Positions 40,581-50,326 of a stretch of DNA of 64,000 nucleotides are shown here, piece after piece. The stretch's first letter is position 1. The number at the start of each line of letters is the position of its first letter. The position numbers and the translations under genes are program-made. The stretch comes from Gorsachius magnificus (taxonomy: Eukaryota; Chordata; Aves; Pelecaniformes; Ardeidae). The notes beneath the pieces were generated by a model. It did not search any database, was not told the DNA's origin, and saw nothing but the letters and a program-made list of their open reading frames with translations. The stretch is taken from positions 40,995,099 to 41,059,098 of the forward strand of contig CM067084.1 of NCBI GenBank assembly GCA_034008185.1. The letters run 5' to 3'.

Positions 40581-43500
40581 AATCCTTCCTTTTGCTTATT
40601 CTCTCTCTCTTTACTTAATTACTCACCTCTGAGAGGAAACACATTAGCATCATGAGAGACAGTCTATTTTCCTTTTATATTTATAATCTCCATTAAATTT
40701 TCTCTAGTTTAACATAGGACAGAAAAGTGTTACAGATAAGTAATTAAATTTGTAACAGCAATTGTAGATGTAAAAGCAGAATCTGGTATTTCAGAAAGCA
40801 TGAAATGAAAGCATGCATACATGATTTAGAGAGACTTCCTAAAATGTTTTATGATGATCACTCTTGAATATAAATAGGTGCCTATCTCCACATTCTCAGA
40901 TTAAGGTATTTCACACGTTAAAAGTTGCACCTCAACACTCCTTACTTTTATAGGATGGGATACATGCAGGAATGCATAACTGAAACTACACAAACAACAA
41001 GATACATTTTTGTTTCTATTTTATTAATAAGGGGGAAAGCTGATTTTGTGCAAATTTGTACAAACACAATCCTCAAAATCAGGTATCATCAAGTGATGAC
41101 TCTCCAGCCAACCATCACAAATACCAGTCACGAAACTAACTGCATTAGCTGCTGTTTCTTGCATTATTTCTACAACCACTTATTCCCTAAACTGGCATAC
41201 TTTACAATTTGATCTATTATCACAATGTGAGCCTCTTCTAAGAGTACCTGGCCAGCAGATGTTTACTGATATGACATTTCTGTGTGCTGTTTTATTCTGC
41301 AAACTCTTGTTCAGAGATGATTTAAACATCTGTTGCAATCTACACCTCCTGCTATGCTTGGCAGTCCCCGTATTTATTTTCAATCCTTTAGTAAAGTTAT
41401 TGATCTGTGAACACACATTTCAGTCAACTGTTGCTTTTTAATCATTAGAAGTTTTCTAATCTAAGAAGCTTCCTTTGACAACTAAATTCCTCCAGGATCT
41501 CAGTAGGCCAGCGAGTGCCATGGCTACAATAGCAGCGCTTGTTTCAGCTCGTATCAGGTTTTTGAATCCTGCTAAATAGCCAAACTGTGTGAGCTGCCAC
41601 CATGATTTCTCTTCTCCAGCACGGTTAGGATAAAAGAAAACGGATTGCTAACATCATGCATTGAGTCCAACAGACAGAGAAGCCTGACCTGCTTAAGTCC
41701 TCACAGAGCAGAAGGTGGCCCATCGTCCCTACTGCCCCAAGCTGTGTGCCAAGTTCAAACAGCACAGCTGGGGCAAGAGAACCTGGCTCCATTTATTTTC
41801 CTTTTTGGCATTAAAGCTGATTCAGCAGTTCCCAGGCAAGACTACTGGATCACAAAGGACTGCTACTGCGGCAGTATGGATGTGGGAATCAAAAATTTTA
41901 CTGTTGCTTTCCTGTGTTACACAAGCATGAGAATGGATGCGTGGGTTTACACTACAATGCAACACAGCTGAGCATTAGCAGAAACTCACAGAACAACCTC
42001 CTGTTTGTGGGTTTTTCTTTCCTCCTCAGTTTAAAAGAATTTATCGCAAACATCTCAGATGTTAGTGATTCTCAGTAGAAAAACAAAGTTTTAGGAATGC
42101 ACAAAGCAAGAATTTATTGATGTAATTAGAAAGCCCCTTTTAATACCTAAATGAGCATCTTCTGATAGCCAGTGATGTTCCTTTACCCTCTCATTTCAAG
42201 ACGACTTCACCACAAGCTGTATCACCAGAGGTCTCTACAAGCTTTCCAGAATAAAAACAAGAAAAAAGGGAAAAGCTTCAGGACTTTCCCATTGTCTGCA
42301 CTGTGACATTTCTCAATAAGATTTCCCACTGACATACAGTATAATATACTCAAATTACGCCATCAATACTTATTCAGTGTAAGCATCAACTCTATTATGC
42401 ATGGCCAACTTCTGAGCTATTCATGCTTTTCTTTTGAAAAGGGAGATCATTTGAATCCCTCGCTTATCTCTTCCTGCCTACATTCAGTCCAGAGAACAGC
42501 TTAAAACATTATTAAAAAGTATTTTCAACAGTGATGAGACTTCAGACTATCTAGACAACTCTGCTCTAGGTTCTGCTGAGAAGACAGCCCTAACTTCAGA
42601 AACTCGGACTATAAAGAAACTAGCAGGAAAATTGGTATGTCTTAAGCACATACAAATTCAAGGGAAAAGTTAAAGGTGTATTATCCTAAATCTATCCTCT
42701 AGTAGAGAAATTAGAACAGCTCTCCAACATCTATCAACTTAGCCAGACAGCTATGTTTAAGACTCCTGCAATAAGCATACCCTTGTAAAATTACCGTAAG
42801 AAACTTAATACCTGCTTGACATACTTTGTGAAAATGACAAGATGAATAACATGAGCATAAATTTGAAAGTAAGAAAGAACCCTAAAATTTTCATATCCTC
42901 TTTTGAAGTCAACAAGGCTCACGTGATCATGCAGTCCCTAAACAGCCCTCAATAACTTGCTCCTCATGACCAGTCCCAAGCAGATTTGACAGCAGGCTGC
43001 GGTTCTTAAACCTCTTCCAAGCTGTCAAACTAGCTGAAGGTTTTCACTTAGAATGAAAGAGAAAAGTATTAAATTAGCATCCATACCAGAGAGGAAGCTG
43101 CAGCATGAGCGTAACTATTATTTGTTCTGCCACGCAAGCTGGCTGCTCAGAAGAGCTGGGCAGTCAGCAGAGTTTTCCATCAGGTACAGCAGTATGCTGC
43201 CTTTGTCCAACCGGTACCCGGGGGAAGGTGCAGAAGGCTTTATGCATCAAAATAGCAGGGAATAGAAAGAGGTTAAGAACTTGCAGGGGGAAATTACAGT
43301 TGTTACAGCAGTGAAAGATTAGAGAGGTTACAGCAAGCAAGAGGGTTACTGCAGTGCGGGAGATACAAGGCACAAGATTTATTAATCCCCACCACCCACC
43401 CAGCTTCATTAGTTTTAAGACTCGAGGAACCATTTGTTTGTTTATTGCCATGTGTCACCACATACAGACAGAGAATGCAATATACATAGTACTGTGCAAT

Positions 43501-45424
43501 AGCAGGGCTGGCAGCGCCATAGGCACTGATACAGTTCAGGAAATCATGCTGTAGCACATGCTGTATTAACCTTTTCTGAAAATTATGGCATCCTCTGAAA
43601 AGGCATTTATGAGCTTAGTATTACTTCAGGGTACAAGCAGAATGTTTATGACTTGACAGCCTTCATCCACATTCACTTCATTTAATGTAACAGCAACTTT
43701 CATTTACTAGTTCCTCTTCAGCAAGATTAGTTTAGGAAATCTGACTCTGCCACTCATCTAGAAACAGATTTTCCTCTCCAACTCCCAGAGAGGAACTGTA
43801 TTTGCAACCATCTTCATGTTATAGTTAGCAAAACAAATACAGCATTCACTTCAACACTGTCCATTAAATTGACATTTTGCTTTCTGGACTGTTTTTTAAA
43901 AAACACTTTTCATACAGATGAAGGAAGAGTTTTTCTTATTTCTCCCCTCCTACCCCTCAGTTGGCTCTCATTCTTAAATGTACTGCCTTCCTAGTAAAAA
44001 AGGCTCTGGACAAAGTGGACAAAAGTTGAGAAGATCATCTTTCCCTGTCCCCAAAGGAAAGACAACACAGGAATGCCTGTGAAACCCCAGAAACAAAGAT
44101 GTATTCAGACTTACTGTAAAATGTTGAAATCCATCATGAGTATCACTTAATTGCATGAGGAATGCACATGGTCACAATTTTAATGGAGCACGGTACAGCG
44201 TAACTATTAAATTGGAGCAACATTCCATATGTTATCACTTTCTACTCTGCGCAACATCTGGAAATGCAAATGTTGCACAACAGAATATTATAGAACATTA
44301 AAAAAAAAAAGAAGAGACAGAATATTCCATATTCAAGTTATTTCTTCTAGTAAGGCTTTGAGAAACTCTGAAGCGCAGTCATTCACATATGCAGTACATT
44401 GCTGCACCAGAAGCCTTTCTGGAGGAAAAGTAGTCTCCAAAACCACACAGTTATTTACAAAGATTGACATGAAAATATATAAGCAAGTTATAGGGGTATT
44501 TTGATTTGTTTTAAGTTGAAGAGCTTTTGCAAATGCAAGATATCATGGTAAACACCTTAAGATTCTGGAGAAGACCAGACTGGTTTTGATACTGCTGAAG
44601 CTTCTTTATTTTTTTAAGGTTTACCTTCTGAAAGAAGCTACTGAGTATTGATTATAAGGTATGACAGAGTCTACAGGTTGCATAGATCCTAGGAAGGAAC
44701 AGGAGTACAGACAGAAGGCAACGTCTTCCCATCTCGGTACAAAGATTTTCTACATCACTTAGAAAAAATACTTTGAGGAAAAACTAATTAAAGAAGGGGT
44801 GAGGTCTGAGAGTAGAAATAACTTACCAGACCACAGTAATCCAAAGATTTCTTTTTAAAGGAAGTAAAAACGCAGCTCTTTACAAGCCAATGGCAAAACC
44901 TTTTTCGACTTCAAAAGGAATGTAACTTCCCTGCTCATGTTTAACATTTGTTATATCTAACTCAAAATACATTTACTGACAGTCAGAATCATTACAGAAA
45001 GTGCAAGAGCCAAAATAAAATATTTAATCTTGCAGTTGACAGACCAAGAACAATTTCAAGTGTTCTTCACAAGATGTTTATCCTTAACAACTACTTAAGC
45101 TTTTCAAATAAATTATCTTGTTCTATTTTGACATTCTTTTAATAAGACAGTTAAGGGATTGAGATGCTTTTCTTCTCCTTACCTCAACAACTGAAGAGTT
45201 TTAATAAGGAAGTATTATTAGCAGTATTTACGTAACAGTAAACCAACGCTGATAAGAACACTGATGTGTTTTGCTAGAAACATACAGCAATTCTCAAAAA
45301 TGCTTTGTTTTGCCATACTTACTATCTGACTGCCCTTATCCTGAAGCGGAGGCCTTCAGCTGTTTTGAAACGGTGCAGGAAAAGATACAATTGCAACAAA
45401 ATACAGTCATCACGTAGTACTTAC

Positions 45425-45811
45425 CCTAACAGGAGGGCTCCGTGCTTGCACTCTTTGCTGCTGTCCAACTTGAGAGCTCTGCAGGTCCTTTGATCCGCAA
45501 TTAGCAACAGTGCTGATGGGAACCCTTAAAGCATTTGCGGTACCAGTCCCACCACCAGCGCCAGGTTTTCGAGGCCTCTGTTTGATGCCATCCAGTAGTC
45601 TAACAAGCAAAATATTACTGGGAAGTTCGTCAACACTGCAGTCCACTAAAGTCCTGCACTCTGGGCAACGAAGCTCATTTCGAGAGCTCACAATGCCCAG
45701 CAGACAGCGTTTACAAAATGTGTGTTGGCAAGGCAAGACTTTTGCAGAAGCATCAAGGCGTTCTAAGCAAACAGGACACTCCAACAGATCCAGCAAAGCT
45801 GATTCATCCAT
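45425..45811 (-). CDS. SH3RF1: SH3RF1 (POSH) first coding exon, RING-finger E3 ligase N-terminus (partial gene)
   Basis: This exon encodes residues 1-129 of SH3RF1/POSH. The protein is a RING-type E3 ubiquitin ligase and scaffold that gathers Rac and JNK-cascade kinases and acts in the cytosol and at the trans-Golgi. The start [15 protein letters not shown] matches the vertebrate protein closely. A full C3HC4 RING is visible: C12, C15, C28, H30, C33, C36, C49 and C52. After it come the conserved [17 protein letters not shown] segment and a Gly/Ser/Gln-rich linker. The ATG has a strong context (A at -3, G at +4). The last codon AGG is followed by GTAAGTAC, a consensus donor, giving a phase-0 junction. 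The family protein is close to 890 residues with four SH3 domains. Those domains are absent here because they are encoded by later exons outside this window. No frameshift or missing zinc ligand is seen. The paralogue SH3RF3 is less likely because the linker matches POSH, as recalled. Confidence 0.96.
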
Positions 45812-45920
45812 TTTTTTTTTTTTTTGTATTACTTAACCAATACCCAAATTTTTCTAGAATTTGTGTGTTTTGAGCACTCCAAGGATATCATGTTACATCC
45901 ATTCCTCTTCTGACGATGCT
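45812..45920 (-). other. SH3RF1: SH3RF1 exon 2, 5' UTR part
   Basis: On the minus strand a pyrimidine-rich tract ending TTTCAAAAAATTTCAG lies just before base 45920, a good splice acceptor. That makes the exon 45425-45920. The untranslated part is 109 nt and ends in a run of 14 A directly before the ATG. It holds three upstream ATGs, described separately. The acceptor is read from sequence; no transcript was available to confirm it. Confidence 0.75.
45829..45902 (-). promoter_or_regulatory. SH3RF1: Cluster of three upstream ORFs in the SH3RF1 leader
   Basis: Reading the minus strand from the predicted acceptor, the first ATG (45902-45900) has a strong context (G at -3, G at +4) and opens a 4-codon frame ending TGA at 45888. 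The second (45898) is immediately followed by TAA, a minimal start-stop element. The third (45891) has A at -3 and opens a 20-codon frame that ends TAA at 45829, 17 nt before the main ATG. All stop before the main start, so translation of SH3RF1 would need leaky scanning or reinitiation. The ORFs are seen directly; repression is inferred from general knowledge of uORFs. Confidence 0.6.
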
Positions 45921-46883
45921 CTGAAATTTTTTGAAAGAAAAAGGCATTAATAAGCTGGGAAAAAAGAATCAACAAGACTATTTTATATGAAGATGCTGAT
46001 ACAAAAAGGAAAATAAAAGATCTCTAAACTAATTCAGTAGCTATTTTCAATACATAAACATCAAAATAGCAATAAATAATAGCAATTGACATTAATATAT
46101 CTATTTAGTTAAAATACTATAACAAATGCTAACAGCTACAGTTTTTAAATTCAAGTCGCCGTAAATTTTAATCTTGAGTGATTCTGTTTTCTCAAATTAT
46201 TCCAGAACGAAGAGCTATCCCCAGCACAGCATTATAATAAAGCTTACTTTTCATAGTTCTTGCTCGATACACCTGTGTCTCTGAACATTTATTTCAAATG
46301 AGCTTTTTTCACAACAAGAGGGCGGCGAAGGTAACTACAACTGGGTCCAAAACAACAGCGCGTACACCAACAGGGCATAGCAAGGGGAATTACATTTACG
46401 CCCATACGAAGCCAACAGCAGACTACACCTCTACCATTTCTGTGAAAGGTAACAGCAGCAGACTACACACGCCAGCCTTGAAAACGGCCTCTAGCGCACA
46501 GGGTCTTAAGCTTACCACAGGCACTGCCGAGAGGGCTCGTTACAGTGCCGCCTTTAAGAAGCGCTTCAAAAAACTATCGCGAAGTGATTTACAGCAGGAA
46601 GCGCTACCGCCACATCGTTAGGACAACGCGAGCGCTGCGTATGCGGCTACAGAGGCAGCGGCAAGCCTCCACGGCAAGCAGCCAGGGGCCGGAAAAAGGG
46701 AGGGAGAAAAATGCCCCACACCGCCCAGGCCCCGGCCGAAGTTTGGCCCCCCCCCTTGGGGAAACCCCCGGGGCCGGGGCCCCTGAGCGCCTCCACCCAG
46801 CCCCCGCCGCCGGCCTACGGAAGCGGCTGGCTCGGCTTCCCCGGGCGCTGGGCGCGTGTCGAGGCGCTCGTCCCCGCGCCTAC
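45921..46883 (-). other. SH3RF1: SH3RF1 intron 1 (upstream end depends on which donor is used)
   Basis: This is the stretch between the exon 2 acceptor (exon begins at 45920) and the nearer donor candidate at 46884; with the other donor the intron would start at 47257. It is AT-rich up to about 46250 and becomes CpG-rich beyond 46540. It contains a chance plus-strand open frame at 46298-46621 (107 codons, Thr/Lys-rich) that resembles no family I know. An 11-bp repeat, GCAGACTACAC, occurs twice near 46417 and 46457. Confidence 0.55.
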
Positions 46884-47420
46884 CTGCTTTCGGGCTCCGC
46901 GTCCATACCGGCTCCTTGATTGATTTCCCCACTCCCCCCTTGAGAAGCGATTCGCAGGCAGGCTGACCCCGCGGCGGGCGGTACGCACCCCTCCGCGGGC
47001 CCTCCGGGGAGAGGGGCGAGCGGGGCCGGCACCCCCAGGAGATACATCCCGGGGCGGGGGGAAGGAGGCGGGCAGGGGGCAGGCCCGGGGCACCAGGGCT
47101 GTCACCCCGCCCCGCGGTGCTGAGGGGAAAGGGGGGTCGGGCCTGCGGCCCCTCGCCGCGCCAAGCCGCGCCGAGCCGAGCCGCCCCTCAGGGGGCGCGG
47201 GAGGGTCCCCGGGGAGGCCGAGCCCGCCCCCCTCCCCGTCCCCCACCCGACTCTCACCGAGTGGCGCCGCGGCGGTCCGGAGGGGCTGCGCCGCCCCCGC
47301 TTTGTTCCCGTGAGGAGCCGCCGCCGGCCCCACCGGTGCGCCTCTCCCGCCGCGGCAGCGCCGAGGCTCCCGTCCCCTCCCCGCCCCGCCCGCGGGGGGG
47401 CGGGGCGGGGGCTGGGGGCC
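46884..47420 (-). other. SH3RF1: Region of SH3RF1 non-coding exon 1 with two alternative splice donors
   Basis: Two minus-strand donors lie in the CpG island: ACTCG|GTGAGAG with the last exon base at 47258, and AAAGCAG|GTAGGC with the last exon base at 46884. Either could join to exon 2 at 45920. GC boxes at 47378-47411 would sit close to the cap site if the 47258 donor is used. The transcription start cannot be placed from sequence alone, so the upper boundary is a guess. Both donors may be used as alternative first exons. Confidence 0.4.
47394..47418 (+). other. G-quadruplex motif in the SH3RF1 promoter
   Basis: Four G-runs of 7, 4, 5 and 5 are separated by loops of 1, 1 and 2 bases, a classic tight quadruplex pattern. 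It overlaps the GC boxes near the likely start of SH3RF1 and lies on the template strand for that gene. Fold formation is inferred. Confidence 0.6.
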
Positions 47421-47917
47421 CCCCTTTCCCCGGGCCGGTGCGTGGGGCGGCTGGGGGGGCGGGGTGCTTCCCGGGCGGGGGCCCCGGGGCGGCGCTCCCT
47501 GCCCGGTTTGTGAGGTGTGGGGTGGTCCGGCCAGGCACCTGGGGTGCCACTGGGAGCGGGGGGCGGCCGGTGGTGGAGAAAGCGGGCGGGCGGGCGAAGG
47601 CTCCCCCCGCTCTCTGTGGTAAATCAGGCCCGGGGTGCCGGCCCGCGGCTGCCAGGCCCCGCGGAAGGAGGAGCCGGGCGCCTCCGCGTCCGGAGAGCCG
47701 GGGTTCCCGGAGTCTGCAGCGGCCCGGCCAAGGAAACGCTCCTCAGGCGGAGCGGGCTGGTGTGGGGCGAGGGGGCCTCTCCCGGCGGGGCACCCATCCC
47801 CCCAGCTGTACGCCCTCCGCTCCCGGCGCCGAGGGTGCAGCGTCTCGGTGGGAAGGGGTGAGGCCGGGGCGCGGGGGAGTCGCGGCGGTTCCGGCCTCTG
47901 GGCGGCGGTCGGACGCC

Positions 47918-47943
47918 GGGGCGGGAGGGGAGGGGCAGGGGGG
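47918..47943 (+). other. Second G-quadruplex motif at the distal edge of the CpG island
   Basis: Runs of 4, 3, 4, 4 and 6 G are separated by loops of one or two bases. It sits at the outer edge of the island, about 500 bp upstream of the first motif relative to SH3RF1. Confidence 0.5.
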
Positions 47944-49350
47944 TGCCTCCTCAGACCCAGTGCCGCCCTGGGGTGCGGCAGCGCTCCCTCTCAGGGCTTT
48001 GCAGACCGCTGTGGGCTAAGGTCGAAATGCAGCATAAAGCATTGATCTCGGACGTACGTGCCTCTCGCAGGATGACGCGGGGTTATTTGTTAGTGTTGCT
48101 CAATTAAATAATCAGGTGAGGTGGGAAACTGCCCCAAACTGGTGTGTGTCTCTCTTGACACCTGTGTTCAGCAGGTGAAGCGCTTGCTTTGGAGGGGTTT
48201 TATGTAAAATACTTCCTTACAAGACCCTGGGAATGAAGGGGGAAGTAAACCTTGAGGTACATGAAAATTAGCATAAAAGAAAATAGCAAAAGGGAATTTA
48301 AAAACCTCATTTTTTAAATCCGATGAGGCACCTTGTCTATGGACGGTGAAAAAATCTAGAGAATCTTGTCAGCTGCAACTCAAGAAGGAAGCAATCCAAA
48401 AGCTTCCTTCTCGTGTGGAGTTTTGAGCTATTCAAGTTTGTTGCCATTCTTAATGAATTTTGTGTGCATATAAAAAGCTTTTTTCTTTTTAATGGCTTGT
48501 GTAGGTTGGGTAAGTTGATAGCGTGACAAGGTGTCTTGTTTTCTGGATTTGTTAGTTTGGTTGTTTCCTACAGTAATGATATTCTGTGATTATTAGGATT
48601 TCCAAGTAAGTGCTTACACTTGAACACATCTCTTAATTTTTTAATTTATTTTTTAGTAGTAGTAGAAATACTGAAAGTGCTAAATATCTACAGTTCATTA
48701 AGAAATAAGGTTTCCTCCCCCATAAATTCTGGAGTTTAGGAAAACTGATGCAGATGGGGTTCTGGTCTGTGTCTGTGCTTTCCAGGGAGTATCGTAACAT
48801 AAATAGCAGAGAAGGGTATAAACATCTGATACTTAAGAATATTCCCGTGTCTCATAGTATTCCTGTTGTCTTGCTGTGTCAGGGCTGCCACTACAGAAAG
48901 GATGATAATCAGTATGTTTAAAACAGGGACTTGCTGAGTCTAAACCAAAGTTCATCTCACAGTTGGATTTCCCTTTTGGCCATAGCTTTTCCAAAAGGTC
49001 TCATCAAGGTTGCACGGTAATAATTTGCCAGCATAGTTTTGTAAGCAACACAATTATTGTTGTCTCAACTTAGTGTGCTGCCTAAGGAATGTAAAATATC
49101 TATTTAAAAGGTAGAGGAATTTACAATACAGGTGGTGCACCAGGGAAGCAAGATGAAAGTTCAGGCAAGCAGGATAAAAAGATTAGCCCTTTGTCAGGGC
49201 TGGTCTTTGATAGTGTTGTATGTAAAGTCTGTAATACACTAAATACATTGTGGGATACTAGCCAAAGCAGTAAACATTCTGAAGAATATCAGATAAATAT
49301 GTTACTTCCTGAGCAGCAGCAGTAGTTAATTTTCAAACAAATATAGTCCA

Positions 49351-49379
49351 TGTTAAAAAAAAAAAACAAAAACAAAAAC
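49351..49379 (+). repeat. A-rich simple repeat
   Basis: Runs of A are broken by single C bases (AAAAAC-type pattern), next to the (TG)n-like GTGTGTGTG at 49382-49390. Confidence 0.75.
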
Positions 49380-50284
49380 CTGTGTGTGTGCGCTGATGTA
49401 CGCCACTGCCCTCTTATGGACGAAGCGTTTGACTCGGAGTGGCTGGAATGGTCTGACTCCAGGGCTGAAAGGAACAGAATTGCTGTTACGCTGAAGCATT
49501 TATTCATTCTCGCTCCCAGCCTCAAGCAGGGAACTGTGCGCATTTTTACATGAGGAGACTTCCCTTCTTGAAACCATGCCGTTCTTGTGTACAGTTCATT
49601 AGTTCCTTGCACAATTTTTATTAAGTAATTGATGCAAAGGAGAGATTGCGCAGGGCAGAGAACCATTAAAAACACAGATTTGAAGGAAGAGGCTCCCCAG
49701 TTATCAAATCCCTGGATCTCTATGATTATAATGTCTATCAATATTTGTTCATATTTGTGAAAACACATTTGAGACATTTTTTTTGTCTAAATGTAATAAA
49801 TTATACTTCTGAAGTTGGTTTTCAGGCACAAACTTTTTTTTTTTTTCTCCAGCTTATGCCATTTCTCTTCATCTGGAAGCCATTGGGTAAAGGAAGAAGC
49901 AAAGGACGATGGGCAGAACAGCAAAAGACAAAATGTCGGTAGCAGAACTGGTAATGCCTGGTTTCTTTCTTTTTTATGTATGCTGTGTCCAGCATCCTTG
50001 GTGCAATAAACCCACTATGTCCTCAGTGCTCCTTCTTCCCTTTTGCCATTACCTTCTTTTTCTTCTGTGGGCCAAACAACTTACAGACCTCCCGCCATGT
50101 CTTCAGCCCTCTCTGCCAAAACAAGCATACTTTCTATTCCTCCCTAGACCCTACTGCAATTATTCCTGGTTCTATCAGATTTCCAAGTATCCTTAGTTTT
50201 CCCTCTGTCTTTAAAATGCAAGGCAGTGCATACTGTGCCTGGCTTTGAGCAGCAGTGGCTAATTGACAAGTTGGCAGCCTAAGG

Positions 50285-50326
50285 AGAAGAGATACCTTGA
50301 CCTAAGAAGAAAAGATACCTTGACCT
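50285..50326 (+). repeat. Imperfect tandem duplication (20/22 bp)
   Basis: The sequence agaagagataccttgaccta is followed by agaagaaaagataccttgac and ct. The copies differ by a two-base insertion. Confidence 0.8.

Larger units (their letters stand above)
1..45424 (-). other. SH3RF1: SH3RF1 intron 2 (partial; continues beyond base 1)
   Basis: The stretch begins at the GTAAGTAC donor at 45424 and runs to the window edge. It is AT-rich with frequent stops in all frames. Short open frames of 60-135 codons are scattered on both strands without recognisable domains. I looked for the next SH3RF1 exon, which should carry the first SH3 domain with ALYNYEG-like and ENWYHGE-like motifs, and did not recognise it. 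A large intron at this position is compatible with the gene's very long span in mammals. Apart from the repeats and hairpins listed separately, I see nothing supportable in it. Confidence 0.7.
46540..48030 (-). promoter_or_regulatory. SH3RF1: CpG-island promoter of SH3RF1
   Basis: Base composition changes abruptly to very GC-rich with dense CpG. It falls back at about 48030, where plain AT-rich DNA resumes. GC boxes of the Sp1 type are clustered (47378-47391, 47402-47411, about 47450-47495). No TATA box is evident, as expected for a broad housekeeping-type promoter. The island lies just upstream of the SH3RF1 coding exon in the correct orientation. Long open frames on both strands here are expected from the rarity of AT-rich stop codons and are not counted as genes. 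Bidirectional activity toward the plus strand is possible but unsupported. Confidence 0.85.

Noticed and set aside
45510..45836. 108-codon plus-strand frame over SH3RF1 exon 2
   Set aside because: Shadow of the real minus-strand coding exon.
46298..46621. 107-codon Thr/Lys-rich plus-strand frame in SH3RF1 intron 1
   Set aside because: No family resemblance or supporting splice structure; probably chance near the CpG island edge.
46815..47333. 172-codon minus-strand open frame at the SH3RF1 promoter
   Set aside because: Same compositional cause; it lies across the predicted exon 1 region and is low complexity.
47117..48019. 300-codon plus-strand open frame, plus several others, in the CpG island
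   Set aside because: Translations are Gly/Ala/Pro/Arg-rich low complexity with no domain. Stops are rare in such GC-rich DNA, so long frames occur on both strands by chance.
49289..49777. 162-codon minus-strand frame
   Set aside because: Contains a Phe run from an A-rich repeat and no domain; kept only as a possible conserved-element locus.
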